Shown here: positions 1 through 8,148 of the stretch, in pieces
Layout of the letters: the number at the start of each line of letters is the position of its first letter
How positions within the stretch are numbered: the first letter of the stretch is position 1
Origin: Bacillus_AB infantis_B
GTDB taxonomy: Bacteria; Bacillota; Bacilli; Bacillales; Cytobacillaceae
Reading direction: 5' to 3'
NCBI RefSeq assembly: GCF_008180445.1
Contig: NZ_VTER01000009.1
Span: 62,001 to 126,000, forward strand
DNA length: 64,000 nucleotides
Program-made: the position numbers and the translations under genes
Notes under the pieces: generated by a model
The model's input: only the letters and a program-made list of their open reading frames with translations
Databases searched by the model: none
What the model was told of the DNA's origin: nothing

Positions 1-762
1 GGTGAGCAATGGGAAAAAGGCGCGGTCAGCCAGGGGAGCTGGAAGGGCGTTCCGCTTGCCTCCCTCCTCGAGGGTGCAGGCATCCAAAATGGAGCGGCAG
101 AAGTCATCTTTGAGGGCTATGACTTTGGAGAAAGAACCGATTCTGACGAGGTATATTCGTTTACAAGAAGCCTTCCGCTGGAAAAAGCCCTGCATCCGGA
201 TACACTGGTTGCCTACGAATACAACGGAAAGCCGATCCCATTCAAGCACGGCTTTCCACTAAGACTTATCGTTCCCCAGTGGTATGCGATGGCTTCCGTA
301 AAATGGCTCAAGAGCATCACTGTTGCAGATGCCCCGTTTACAGGACCTTTCCAGACTATCGATTATGTCTATTATCCTCATAAAGAAAAGGATGAAGGAG
401 CAGCACCAGTAACGAAGCTCCATGTCAACAGTTCCATCCGCCATCCATTGGACGGACAGATTCTTCAAACCGGGAGCCATCCTGTCAAAGGCATCGCATG
501 GACCGGTAAAGGGAAAATCGAAAAAGTGGAGATAAGCACTGACGGAGGTGAAAACTGGAAGGAGGCAAGGCTTGAAAGCCCGGCAGCAAGCGGGTATGAG
601 TGGCAGCCTTGGGTGTATGATTGGAAGGCCGGTAAAGGAGAATATACTCTTATGTCCAGAGCGTATGATACACATGGCCGTGTACAGCCGGCTTCCCCAT
701 TTTGGAATAGGAAGGGGTATGGGTATCATGCGATTGATATGGTGAGTGTTAAGGTGGAGTGA
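1..762 (+). CDS. Sulfite oxidase-type molybdopterin oxidoreductase, C-terminal part (5' end outside window)
   Basis: The frame is open from base 1 and stops at 760-762, giving about 253 residues with no start in the window. The visible part contains the end of the molybdopterin-binding domain (RLIVPQWYAMASVKWLKSI, then a tract ending DYVYYP) followed by the Ig-like Mo-co dimerisation domain (HPLDGQILQTGSHPVKGIAWTG, STDGGENWKEARL, WQPWVYDWKAGKGEYTL). This order is typical of the sulfite oxidase family, which oxidises sulfite or related compounds at a Mo cofactor. The substrate cannot be read from this half, and a periplasmic-type or cytosolic location depends on the missing N-terminus. It is convergent with the drug exporter that follows. 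Confidence 0.85.
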   Translation, partial: GEQWEKGAVSQGSWKGVPLASLLEGAGIQNGAAEVIFEGYDFGERTDSDEVYSFTRSLPLEKALHPDTLVAYEYNGKPIPFKHGFPLRLIVPQWYAMASVKWLKSITVADAPFTGPFQTIDYVYYPHKEKDEGAAPVTKLHVNSSIRHPLDGQILQTGSHPVKGIAWTGKGKIEKVEISTDGGENWKEARLESPAASGYEWQPWVYDWKAGKGEYTLMSRAYDTHGRVQPASPFWNRKGYGYHAIDMVSVKVE

Positions 763-765
763 TAG

Positions 766-776
766 TGTCTGGCACA
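766..776. repeat. Solo end of the 59-bp palindromic repeat family
   Basis: GTGTCTGGCAC lies 4 bases after the sulfite oxidase stop. It differs by one base from the 11-bp palindromic end (GTGCCTGGCAC) of the three full elements in this window. The rest of the element is not seen, so it may be a relic or chance. Confidence 0.3.
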
Positions 777-777
777 A

Positions 778-806
778 TAAAAACCGGCAGGATTCCCCCC
801 TGCCGG
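778..806 (-). terminator. Rho-independent terminator of the DHA2 exporter
   Basis: CCGGCAGG (784-791) pairs with CCTGCCGG (799-806). On the minus strand the stem is followed by TTTTTATTG, a good U-tract, so it terminates the exporter transcript. Confidence 0.75.
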
Positions 807-816
807 CCACCTGCCG

Positions 817-2331
817 CTACTCCTGCGGCTTCTCTATTTTTTTGTTGATTTCTACGCGTTCTTTCCCCATAAAGAGAATGGTCACTGCCGCAATGCCAAT
901 CGGGATGAGGGCCAGCATAAATATGATGGTGATGCTGTCTGACATCCCTGCAATGATTTTATCAAGAACCGGGGCCGGGATTTTCGCCCGCTCCGCCGGT
1001 TCGAACAGCTGCTGCGGGTCGCCCATCGGCATTGCCCCGCCGGCCTGCATGCCTTTAAAAGCATTCTGCAGTTTGTCAGCAAACACATTCTGCTGGACGA
1101 TTCCGAAGATGGTAATGCCAAGCGTCATGCCAAGCGAACGCAAGAATGAGTTCGTTGAGTTGGCTGAACCGCGGTATCTCGGATCCAGATTGTGGATGGA
1201 TGCTGTCGGAAGCAGCGAAAATGAAAACCCTACTCCAAATCCGGTAAGGATCATAAACAGAGTCAAAGCCCATCTGGCTGTATCCGGTGTCATATTGCCA
1301 AGGAGAAGCATGCCGGCAAAAAAGGAAATGACCGAGATGACCATCAGATTCCGATAGCTGGTTTTTGTCTGGAAAATCCCTCCGATGGCGCTTCCTGCTA
1401 CAGAACCAAGCATCATCGGCGTCAGGATCAGCCCGGCGTTTTTAGCTGACCCGCCATAGACAGCCTGGACAAAAATCGGGATGTATACAGCCAGGACGAC
1501 AAAGGTGCCGCCATAAAGGAATGCAAGGATCTGGGAAGTAGCAAAAAGGCGGCGCTTGAACATCCAGAAGGAAATGATCGGTTCATCTGCCCGCGTTTCC
1601 ACCCATAGGAACGCAATGAAAAAGAGGACAAATCCCGCGAACAGTCCGATAATCTGGAAAGAGTCCCAGGCGAATTCCTTTCCGCCGAGCTCAAGGCCGA
1701 ACATAAGGCTGACAACTGCAGCCACCAGTGTGAAAGCACCGGCCCAATCAATTTTCTGCCTTTGATAGTCATTGGATTCATGATAGTACTTGATGATCAG
1801 GAAGACGGAAACGATCCCGATCGGTACATTTATGTAGAAAACCCAATGCCAGCTGATCCAGTCGGTAATGAATGCTCCGAGCAGCGGGCCCAGGACACTG
1901 GCTGTCCCGAACACAGCCCCGAGAAGGCCGGTCATTTTCCCCCTTTTTTCAGGCGGGAAAATATCAAATACAATTGTAAAAGCTATCGGCATGAGGGCTC
2001 CTCCGCCAACCCCCTGGATAGCCCGGTAAACGCTGAGCTGGACCATCGACTGGGCAAGTCCGCAAAGGGCAGAGCCGATCAGGAATACGGCTAGTCCAAA
2101 AATAAAAAAGCGTTTGCGGCCGTACATATCGGAAAGCTTCCCAAAAATCGGCATGCCCGCCATAACGGTGACCATATAGGCTGAGGTGACCCAGACAAAC
2201 TGTTCGAATCCGCCCAGGTCTGCCACAATGGTCCCCATCGCTGTGGCAACAATCGTGTTGTCCATCGCTGCCATCAGGATGCCCAGCAGAAGTCCGGCCA
2301 CTACAAGATTTACATTCTTTTGTTCTGCCAC
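817..2331 (-). CDS. MFS drug:H+ antiporter, DHA2 (EmrB/QacA) family, 14 TM
   Basis: The 504-residue product is very hydrophobic and has the length of the 14-helix DHA2 exporters. Motif D1 is seen near the N-terminus (DNTIVATAMGTIVADLGG), motif A at GKLSDMYGRKRFF, and motif C at GPLLGAFITDWISWHWVFYINVP. Such proteins expel amphipathic drugs, dyes or antiseptics using the proton gradient; the substrate is not predictable. The start is GTG at 2331, preceded by GGAGGTTTAAC. The gene stands alone, and the regulator is not adjacent. A candidate operator palindrome lies just upstream at 2360-2376. About 90% sure of family. Confidence 0.9.
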   Translation of the reverse strand: MAEQKNVNLVVAGLLLGILMAAMDNTIVATAMGTIVADLGGFEQFVWVTSAYMVTVMAGMPIFGKLSDMYGRKRFFIFGLAVFLIGSALCGLAQSMVQLSVYRAIQGVGGGALMPIAFTIVFDIFPPEKRGKMTGLLGAVFGTASVLGPLLGAFITDWISWHWVFYINVPIGIVSVFLIIKYYHESNDYQRQKIDWAGAFTLVAAVVSLMFGLELGGKEFAWDSFQIIGLFAGFVLFFIAFLWVETRADEPIISFWMFKRRLFATSQILAFLYGGTFVVLAVYIPIFVQAVYGGSAKNAGLILTPMMLGSVAGSAIGGIFQTKTSYRNLMVISVISFFAGMLLLGNMTPDTARWALTLFMILTGFGVGFSFSLLPTASIHNLDPRYRGSANSTNSFLRSLGMTLGITIFGIVQQNVFADKLQNAFKGMQAGGAMPMGDPQQLFEPAERAKIPAPVLDKIIAGMSDSITIIFMLALIPIGIAAVTILFMGKERVEINKKIEKPQE

Positions 2332-2359
2332 GTTAAACCTCCATTAAAACTGAAATAGG

Positions 2360-2376
2360 ATAGATAAGATATCTAT
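2360..2376. promoter_or_regulatory. Palindromic candidate operator upstream of the DHA2 exporter
   Basis: ATAGATA-AGA-TATCTAT is a 7-3-7 inverted repeat located 29-45 bp upstream of the exporter GTG start. Its size and position suit a MarR- or TetR-type repressor, but no such regulator gene is adjacent. Confidence 0.4.
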
Positions 2377-2452
2377 TCAATTTTAATTTTTATCCTTCCA
2401 AACATCAATGCCGCCCGTTCGACAAACTCTTACAGAAAAACACTGAGGCACA

Positions 2453-3199
2453 CTACTCCCCGTTAAGAAACAGGGTCGCACTCACATATTTCCTTGTCAG
2501 AGTCTTATAGTAGGCTGACAGCACAGTGAGGGCGGCGGTTGTCAGCACATTGGATACAATCTCTCTTTGAGGTCTGGTCAAATTCGTGTATCCTTCCACT
2601 ATTGAAGCCGATTCTCTCCGGATCTCCTGTTCTACCTGAAATTGCGCGGTGCCTTCAGCCAGCTTCTGCGGATGCACCTTTTCAAAAATGCCGGCATATC
2701 CAGCGTAGAAAATGATCGGGTCAATCACATCGTCAGTCCTATCTTCCGGATTATTAAAAAGAAGGGTCAGTATCTTACGGATAGAGCCAAAATCCAAAGC
2801 CGACTTCAGATCCTCCACAATAAAAAGAATCGCCGCCTGGTCAATGGTATACTTCTTCCCGGCCTGCGGCGTCCCAACCAGCTCGCGCATTTCTCTTTTC
2901 ACCCAGTTCTGGACTGCTGTGGAGGAAAGATTTGTATACTCGATCTGATTTCCGAGCGAGACAATTTCATTGACGCTGAAGCCCGGAACCGGGGGAGTCT
3001 GCCTCATGATCTTTTCAAATACTGCAGGCATATCCGTCTCAATAAAAATCTCCAGCTTCTTTCCATATATATTGGTCAAGTGCCCCGACTTCCAGGCTTC
3101 CTGCAAAACAGCCTTCGGGATCTTCTCCCCTTCCCCCCTGAGCGCAAACAAAAGCTCTGCCATCCTGGCCCTCGACAACTGAAACAACTCCATACTCAC
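2453..3199 (-). CDS. ykrK: YkrK-like DUF1836 protein, probable regulator of htpX
   Basis: The 248-residue product looks like a DUF1836 family protein. It has a MerR-like N-terminal HTH region with NEIVSLGNQIEYTNLSSTAVQNWVKREMRELVG and a helical C-terminal part (IRKILTLLFNNPEDRTDDVIDP). It is divergent from htpX, the same arrangement as ykrK-htpX in B. subtilis, where YkrK is reported to repress htpX. The family call is from memory of the motif and from this neighbourhood. The first in-frame codons encode MSMELF; the second Met (3193) is an alternative start. Expected to bind the inverted repeat at 3384-3414. Confidence 0.75.
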   Translation of the reverse strand: MSMELFQLSRARMAELLFALRGEGEKIPKAVLQEAWKSGHLTNIYGKKLEIFIETDMPAVFEKIMRQTPPVPGFSVNEIVSLGNQIEYTNLSSTAVQNWVKREMRELVGTPQAGKKYTIDQAAILFIVEDLKSALDFGSIRKILTLLFNNPEDRTDDVIDPIIFYAGYAGIFEKVHPQKLAEGTAQFQVEQEIRRESASIVEGYTNLTRPQREIVSNVLTTAALTVLSAYYKTLTRKYVSATLFLNGE

Positions 3200-3269
3200 T
3201 CAACTCCCGACCGATACTTTGTAACCCTATCCTAAATCTTTCCCCTGACACCGTCAACGGTGCTTCCGC

Positions 3270-3328
3270 GTGCCTGGCACCCTCCGTGGACAAAAGGAGC
3301 GTATTTGTCTTTTTGCGGTGCCAGGCAC
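3270..3328 (-). repeat. 59-bp palindromic-ended repeat, copy 1
   Basis: Terminal 12-bp inverted repeats GTGCCTGGCACC and GGTGCCAGGCAC bound a 59-bp unit. The interior, read on the minus strand, holds GCAAAAAGACAA and TTTGTCCACGGAG. Two further copies of exactly the same length lie at 21703-21761 and 22204-22262 in the opposite orientation. The unit could fold into a long hairpin. It has no coding capacity. Confidence 0.8.
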
Positions 3329-3355
3329 GGAGTTATTGGGGAGGATGTTTTATAC

Positions 3356-3414
3356 TTGCTTATTTGTGCATATTCATATAAAATAAGGTCAAGTTACAAG
3401 TTCAAATGACCTTA
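3356..3414 (+). promoter_or_regulatory. htpX promoter and candidate YkrK operator
   Basis: A SigA-type promoter TTGCTT (3356-3361), 17-bp spacer, TAAAAT (3379-3384) precedes htpX. The inverted repeat TAAGGTCA (3384-3391) and TGACCTTA (3407-3414), with 15 bp between, covers the expected transcription start, so a bound repressor would block htpX. YkrK from the divergent gene is the obvious candidate. Confidence 0.6.
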
Positions 3415-3442
3415 AAATTTTATATAAAAAGGATGAGAATAA

Positions 3443-4321
3443 TTGGGTAAAAGGATATTTTACTTTTTATTGACCAATGTGCTGGTTCTGTTGACCATCT
3501 CGATTATTTTTTCACTGATCGGCGGCGGAAATTACATTAATGCACAGGGCGGGATTGATTTTGCTTCCCTGCTGATATTCAGTGCTGTCATTGGTTTTTC
3601 CGGATCTTTCATCTCCCTGGCAATGTCACGCTGGATGGCAAAGCGGATGATGAATGTCCAGGTGCTGAAGCCTGAAGGGTCTTTATCTCCTTCTGAAAGG
3701 CAGATTGTTGAAAAAGTCCACCGCCTCTCAAGGGCAGCAGGACTCACACATATGCCGGAGGTCGGAATTTATCATTCTCCTGAGGTTAATGCATTTGCGA
3801 CCGGACCTTCCAAAAAACGTTCATTAGTTGCTGTATCGACTGGCCTGCTTCAGGAAATGGATGACGATGCCATCGAAGGCGTCATTGCCCACGAGGTTGC
3901 CCATATTGCCAATGGCGATATGGTCACCATGACCCTCCTTCAGGGTGTAGTGAACACTTTTGTTGTATTCCTGGCCCGTATCGCTGCATGGGTGGCATCA
4001 CGTTTTGTAAGGGAAGAGATGGCTCCGATTGTCCACTTTATCGCCGTGATTATCTTCCAGATCGCATTCTCGATTCTTGGAAGCCTGGTCGTGTTCGCCT
4101 ACTCAAGGCACCGTGAATACCACGCTGACCGCGGCGGCGCAGACCTTGCCGGCAGGGATAAAATGACTCATGCCCTGCAGATGCTGAAAGCCTATTCCGC
4201 CCGCATGAAAGGCGAAGAGCAGACAGCGATATCAACCTTGAAAATCAATAATAAAGGCAAACGCTCTTTATTCTCTACTCACCCTGACCTGGATGATAGA
4301 ATTAAACGTTTAAACAGCTGA
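3443..4321 (+). CDS. htpX: Membrane zinc metalloprotease HtpX
   Basis: HtpX is an M48 family membrane protease that degrades damaged membrane proteins. The 292-residue product has two N-terminal helices (about 4-26 and 39-60), the zinc motif HEVAH at residues 150-154, a second hydrophobic pair (about 165-215) and the third-ligand region REYHADRGGA. The length matches the family (about 290-300). The start is TTG at 3443, preceded by AAGGATGAGAATAA. It is divergent from ykrK and monocistronic, with a strong terminator after it. Confidence 0.96.
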   Translation: MGKRIFYFLLTNVLVLLTISIIFSLIGGGNYINAQGGIDFASLLIFSAVIGFSGSFISLAMSRWMAKRMMNVQVLKPEGSLSPSERQIVEKVHRLSRAAGLTHMPEVGIYHSPEVNAFATGPSKKRSLVAVSTGLLQEMDDDAIEGVIAHEVAHIANGDMVTMTLLQGVVNTFVVFLARIAAWVASRFVREEMAPIVHFIAVIIFQIAFSILGSLVVFAYSRHREYHADRGGADLAGRDKMTHALQMLKAYSARMKGEEQTAISTLKINNKGKRSLFSTHPDLDDRIKRLNS

Positions 4322-4330
4322 TCTACCTGA

Positions 4331-4387
4331 TGCTGGCCCGTTAAAGGCCGCCTTCCCCCGGCGGATTTAGCGGGCCGGCATTTTTTT
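4331..4387 (+). terminator. htpX terminator
   Basis: A long GC-rich stem (TGCTGGCCCG ... CGGGCCGGCA) with an inner GCCGCC/GGCGG stem is followed by seven Ts at 4381-4387. Confidence 0.85.
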
Positions 4388-4414
4388 GCTTCTGCTTTCT
4401 TTCCTGAAAACGAA

Positions 4415-4436
4415 AAGCACTGCTGCTGCAGTGCTT
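4415..4436 (-). terminator. Terminator of the dehydrogenase-yocS operon
   Basis: AAGCACTGC (4415-4423) pairs with GCAGTGCTT (4428-4436) across a 4-base loop. On the minus strand it runs into TTTTCGTTTTC. Confidence 0.75.
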
Positions 4437-4456
4437 CTCCTAAATCTCAAATTCTG

Positions 4457-5440
4457 CTATACATTTGTTTTCGCATTTCCTTCACTAATGGGGTAATCTT
4501 CTTCCGCTCTTTCGGAAACAGGCTTCTTCGACCAATAGGTAGCCAAAATCGGGCCGGATATATTATGCCATACAGCACCAGCTACACTCGGCAGTGCTGC
4601 GAGAGGGCCAAAATGGGCCGTGGCAAGCGCCACACCAAGACCTGAGTTCTGCATTCCGACCTCAATGCTGATGGCTCTCCTTGTGCTTTCATCCAGCCTT
4701 AAGGCTGACGCGGCCAAATAGCCCAATAAAAGCCCCAATCCATTGTGAAGCGCTACAGCTGCAAAGGTCAGCAGCCCTGCCGATGCAATGTTGGCTACAT
4801 TTCCTGCTACCACAGCTGCGACAATAATAATGATGGCAAGTACGGAAATAAGCGGAATGATCGTGATGCCTTTTTCTACAGCCTGCGGCATAAAACGGCG
4901 GATAAGCAGGCCTAGAACGATCGGTACAATGATGACCTGAACAATCGATAGGATCATGGCTTTCGCATCCACCGGCATCCACTGGCCTGCCAGCAGCAGC
5001 AGGATAAAGGGGGTTGCCAGCGGGGCAAGCAGCGTTGAAAACGAAGTCATAGCGATGGAAAGAGGCAGATTCCCTTTTGCCAAGTAAACCATCACATTGG
5101 AAGCCGTTCCCCCTGGTACAGACCCAAGCAGGACCAGGCCGGCTGCAAGCTCTGCAGGCAGATCCAGAAGGTAAGCAATTGCAAATGCCCCGAGCGGCAT
5201 GATGATGAACTGGGCACAGACACCGATGATAACAGGCACCGGATTTTTAAAAATAAGATTAAAGTCGGTCCCTTTCAAGGTCAGCCCCATTCCAAACATA
5301 ACAACGCCAAGCAGGATGGTGATATAGCTGCCGAACACAAGGAATGGGTCAGGCAGCAGGTAAGCAATTATCGCCATGCAGATGACCCATATGGCAAAAT
5401 ATTTGCCGGCAATTGTACTGATTGTTTCAAGAACCTTCAT
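4457..5440 (-). CDS. yocS: YocS-like sodium-dependent transporter (BASS family)
   Basis: The 327-residue product is a multi-helix membrane protein of the bile acid:sodium symporter (BASS) fold. Family signatures seen include GMGLTLKGTDF, GSVPGGTASNVMVYLAKGNLPLS and the late EVGMQNSGLGVALATAHF. Bacterial BASS proteins import organic anions such as keto acids or pantoate with Na+. The start is ATG 5440 with GGGGGA upstream; a TTG one codon earlier is too close to that site. It follows the 2-hydroxyacid dehydrogenase gene by 21 bp, so a 2-hydroxy- or 2-oxo-acid is a reasonable substrate guess (inference). Confidence 0.85.
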   Translation of the reverse strand: MKVLETISTIAGKYFAIWVICMAIIAYLLPDPFLVFGSYITILLGVVMFGMGLTLKGTDFNLIFKNPVPVIIGVCAQFIIMPLGAFAIAYLLDLPAELAAGLVLLGSVPGGTASNVMVYLAKGNLPLSIAMTSFSTLLAPLATPFILLLLAGQWMPVDAKAMILSIVQVIIVPIVLGLLIRRFMPQAVEKGITIIPLISVLAIIIIVAAVVAGNVANIASAGLLTFAAVALHNGLGLLLGYLAASALRLDESTRRAISIEVGMQNSGLGVALATAHFGPLAALPSVAGAVWHNISGPILATYWSKKPVSERAEEDYPISEGNAKTNV

Positions 5441-5461
5441 CAATTTTCCCCCGCTTTCTTT

Positions 5462-6835
5462 TTAAACAAGTTTATTGGGATTCAGGAGGCCTTCAGGATC
5501 AATGGCCCGCTTGATTTTCTTCATCACCTCATAGGCCGCGCCATGCTCCTTCTCCTGATACTTCTGCTTGCCGATTCCGACCCCATGCTCTCCTGTACAG
5601 GTCCCGCCGCGCTCCAGTGCATACATGACAATCCGTTCATTGAACTCCTCTGCCTGCTGCACCTCCAGCGGATCATCCATATTGATCATCAGCAGCACAT
5701 GAAAATTCCCGTCCCCGACATGCCCGACTATGCCCCCGGCCAATCCCAGTGCATCGAGGTGGACCTTGCTGTGTTCCACAGCTCCGGCCAGTTCTGATAT
5801 AGGCAGGCATACATCTGTTACCATCATCTTCTTTCCAGGATACCCGTGAATATAAGCATAAGCGAGATTATGGCGCGCCTCCCAGAGCTGCGTCCTGGAA
5901 GCGTTGTCAGTTTCAAAGTCAATTTGTTCTGCCTGGCATTCCTCAGCGATCGCCTTCATGAATTCAACATCCTGCTTCAGCCCGGCCCCGTTTCCATGAA
6001 ACTCCAGAAACAGCGTCGGCTTTTCAGCATACCCGGTACCGCTGAATAAATTAACCTGCTTCATTGAAGCCTCATCAACTAGCTCTCCCCTGGCTATCGG
6101 AATTCCTGCCTGGAGGATGCTGACGATTGCTTCGACCGCAGAGGTGATGGTGGGAAATGAAGCCCTTGCCGCCAGAATGGCTTCCGGTATGCCATACACC
6201 TTCAAGGTCAATTCAGTAAAGCATCCCAGCGTCCCTTCAGATCCGACAAACAGTCCATTCAAATGATAGCCGGAGGATGATTTGGCTGCCAGATTGCCTG
6301 TATGTATAATAGTCCCGTCAGCTGTCACCACTTCAAGATCGCGAACCTGATCCCGCATCACTCCATACCTGACCGAGGTTGTCCCGCTTGCATTGGTCGC
6401 AGCCATCCCGCCTAAAGTGGCATCTGCCCCAGGATCAACCGGGAAAAACAAACCATATTTCTTCAGGACTTTGTTAAGCTGGGACCGGGTAACGCCCGGC
6501 TGCACCCGCACAAGAAAATCCTTTTCCCTGACCTCCAGCACTTTATCCATTTTTGAAAAATCGACAGTTATCCCGCCGTTATAGGGGATCACATGTCCTT
6601 CCAGGCTGGTTCCGCGCCCAAATGGGATAACCGGCATTTTATGCCGCCTGGCAGTTATGATGATTTTTTGGACATCCTCCGTCGATTCCGGAAAGACGAC
6701 GACATCCGGCAGGCTTTCTTTATGATAGGATTCATCCCGGCTTCGCTGCTCCCTTTCTGTTTGATTGACAGAAACCTGCCCTTCTTTTAACATACTCTGC
6801 AGTTCTCCTATCGCTTCCGCGCTGACTGTATTCAT
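5462..6835 (-). CDS. FAD-linked 2-hydroxyacid dehydrogenase (GlcD / D-lactate dehydrogenase type)
   Basis: The 457-residue product is a VAO-fold flavoprotein of the GlcD/D-lactate dehydrogenase family, oxidising a D-2-hydroxyacid to the 2-oxoacid. The FAD-binding PCMH domain holds VVFPESTEDVQKII, PVIPFGRGTSLEGH and DPGADATLGGMAATNASGTTSVRYGVMRD. The C-terminal cap has GHVGDGNFHVLL (metal-binding HVGDGNFH) and ends with GTCTGEHGVGIGKQKY...IKRAIDPEGLLNPNK. ATG at 6835 is chosen because AGGGAGAGAG precedes it; 12 more upstream codons are open but have no ribosome binding site. It is co-transcribed with yocS and divergent from a GntR regulator, suggesting induction by its hydroxyacid substrate. 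Glycolate versus D-lactate cannot be decided. Confidence 0.9.
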   Translation of the reverse strand: MNTVSAEAIGELQSMLKEGQVSVNQTEREQRSRDESYHKESLPDVVVFPESTEDVQKIIITARRHKMPVIPFGRGTSLEGHVIPYNGGITVDFSKMDKVLEVREKDFLVRVQPGVTRSQLNKVLKKYGLFFPVDPGADATLGGMAATNASGTTSVRYGVMRDQVRDLEVVTADGTIIHTGNLAAKSSSGYHLNGLFVGSEGTLGCFTELTLKVYGIPEAILAARASFPTITSAVEAIVSILQAGIPIARGELVDEASMKQVNLFSGTGYAEKPTLFLEFHGNGAGLKQDVEFMKAIAEECQAEQIDFETDNASRTQLWEARHNLAYAYIHGYPGKKMMVTDVCLPISELAGAVEHSKVHLDALGLAGGIVGHVGDGNFHVLLMINMDDPLEVQQAEEFNERIVMYALERGGTCTGEHGVGIGKQKYQEKEHGAAYEVMKKIKRAIDPEGLLNPNKLV

Positions 6836-6858
6836 GCATCTCTCTCCCTGCTGAATAA

Positions 6859-6897
6859 TGGTTCGTACCAATTAGTCATATATTCAGATTGGTCCAA
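6859..6897. promoter_or_regulatory. Two candidate GntR operators between the dehydrogenase operon and its regulator
   Basis: TGGT-TCGT-ACCA (6859-6870) and TTGGTCCAA (6889-6897) are short inverted repeats with the TGGT/ACCA half-sites common for FadR-subfamily regulators such as LldR. They lie downstream of a minus-strand promoter (-35 TTGATT, complement of 6931-6936; -10 TAAAAT, complement of 6909-6914; 16-bp spacer), a position fit for repression. Confidence 0.5.
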
Positions 6898-6953
6898 CCT
6901 TTTCGTCCATTTTACTAAATTGTCTGAAAAAATCAATAACTTCTTTCAAAGTA

Positions 6954-6982
6954 TTGAGCTTTCCCTGGATTTTCTGTATGAT
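6954..6982 (+). promoter_or_regulatory. Promoter of the GntR regulator gene
   Basis: TTGAGC (6954-6959), a 17-bp spacer and TATGAT (6977-6982) form a good SigA-type promoter 38 bp upstream of the chosen ATG. Confidence 0.55.
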
Positions 6983-7020
6983 GAAATCGCTTTACCTGTC
7001 ATTTTTAGGGAGTGAAAAAT

Positions 7021-7725
7021 ATGAAAAAAAAGGCCTATGAAACTATAATAGATCACCTCCAGAATATACTTTTTTCCGGTGCCTTCCAGCCCGGGGACAG
7101 GCTTCCGACTGAAAGGGAACTGGCATCCCGCTTTAAGGCGAGCCGCACATCTGTCAGAGAAGCCTTAAGGCAGCTCGAAGCACAGGGGGTGCTCGAAATC
7201 AGGCAGGGCAGCGGGAGCTATCTGAAAGCCCGTCCGAATTCCCGGCCGGAGAGCGTCTCTTTTACCATCGAAAATGAAAAAACCAAGCTTGTCTATGAGA
7301 TGCTCGAGCTCAGGCGCGCCTTGGAAGTAGAATGTGCCGGGCTTGCAGCACAGAGGGCAGGCTCTCTGGATTTGGAGCCGATCAGACAGGCCCTTCTCCT
7401 GATGGAGAGCACGGATGATGCAGAGCTGGGGATTAAGGCGGATGTCGACTTTCATTTCGCCATTGTCAATGCCGCCCGCAATTCCATCTTTGCCAAACTG
7501 TTTGAAACGGTAAGCGGACATATGAATGACACCATCCGTGCTACTAGGAAGGAAAGGCTCCTCGATCCATCGAGAAGGCAGGATACCATTGAAGAACATA
7601 AAGAAATCTTTCTGGCCATCGCTTCAGGCCAGGTCCAAGAAGCAAGGCTCTCCATGGAAAAGCATATCTCCCTAATCAGGAGAGAGCTTTCTTTAGGAAT
7701 GATAGATAGGCAGCAGGTACAGTGA
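7021..7725 (+). CDS. GntR family regulator, FadR/LldR (FCD) subfamily
   Basis: The 234-residue product has an N-terminal winged HTH (GAFQPGDRLPTERELASRFKASRTSVREALRQLEAQGVLEIRQGSGSYL pattern) and an all-helical FCD ligand domain with metal-ligand-like residues in VDFHFAIVNAARN, EEHKEIFLAI and SMEKHISLI. FCD regulators respond to small carboxylates such as lactate, glycolate or galactarate. The gene is divergent from the 2-hydroxyacid dehydrogenase/YocS operon and most likely represses it. ATG 7021 sits 8 bases after AGGGAG; a GTG at 7012 overlaps that site and is less likely. Confidence 0.9.
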   Translation: MKKKAYETIIDHLQNILFSGAFQPGDRLPTERELASRFKASRTSVREALRQLEAQGVLEIRQGSGSYLKARPNSRPESVSFTIENEKTKLVYEMLELRRALEVECAGLAAQRAGSLDLEPIRQALLLMESTDDAELGIKADVDFHFAIVNAARNSIFAKLFETVSGHMNDTIRATRKERLLDPSRRQDTIEEHKEIFLAIASGQVQEARLSMEKHISLIRRELSLGMIDRQQVQ

Positions 7726-7758
7726 GCTTTTTATAAGGCTGAAATCAGGAGGATCATT

Positions 7759-8073
7759 ATGTATTGGGAGACTATGCCCGGCTGGTTTTGGGCCATTTAT
7801 TATTCTATTCTGTTTAGCTCGATGGTTGCCGCTGTCTATTGTATTATGAAAGAACAGCTGAAGATTCCATCTGTCATTTTGATTTTCTTTGTACTGAGTG
7901 TACCTATTGCCAGCACTGAAAGAGGACCCGGAATAAATGAAATGGAATACTTTATCGGCCAGCTGCAGCAGGGCATCGGCTGGACCTTATTTTCGCTGGC
8001 AGGTTATTTATTATTTGATGCTGTGGTGGTTCCTTTTCTTTTTCAAAAAGAGGTGTCATCACAGGAAAAGTAA
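7759..8073 (+). CDS. Small membrane protein, 3 TM, unknown
   Basis: A 104-residue hydrophobic protein with predicted helices at about 8-29, 37-51 and 73-96 and a short charged tail. AGGAGG lies 6 bases before the ATG, so it is well supported as a gene. It follows the GntR gene by 33 bp and may be co-transcribed. I do not recognise a family. The segment STERGPGINEMEYFIGQLQQG between helices 2 and 3 would be exposed. Confidence 0.7.
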   Translation: MYWETMPGWFWAIYYSILFSSMVAAVYCIMKEQLKIPSVILIFFVLSVPIASTERGPGINEMEYFIGQLQQGIGWTLFSLAGYLLFDAVVVPFLFQKEVSSQEK

Positions 8074-8085
8074 GGAGATTTCTTC

Positions 8086-8105
8086 TTAATCAAACGTTTG
8101 ATTAA
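8086..8105. promoter_or_regulatory. Perfect 20-bp palindrome, TetR-operator-like
   Basis: TTAATCAAACGTTTGATTAA is its own reverse complement. It lies just upstream of the decayed gene at 8149-8300. The form matches operators of TetR-type regulators, but no TetR gene is nearby. Confidence 0.5.
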
Positions 8106-8148
8106 AGAGGCTTCAGCACTTGGGGCATATGCATTTTGGTTCTGAAGC

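Noticed and set aside
2..262. Open frame of 86 codons at the left edge
   Set aside because: The sulfite oxidase-type frame (frame 1) is open through the same bases and shows family motifs; this one is a shadow.
746..1357. Plus-strand frame of 203 codons within the DHA2 exporter
   Set aside because: Antisense to a well-supported exporter and crossing its terminator.
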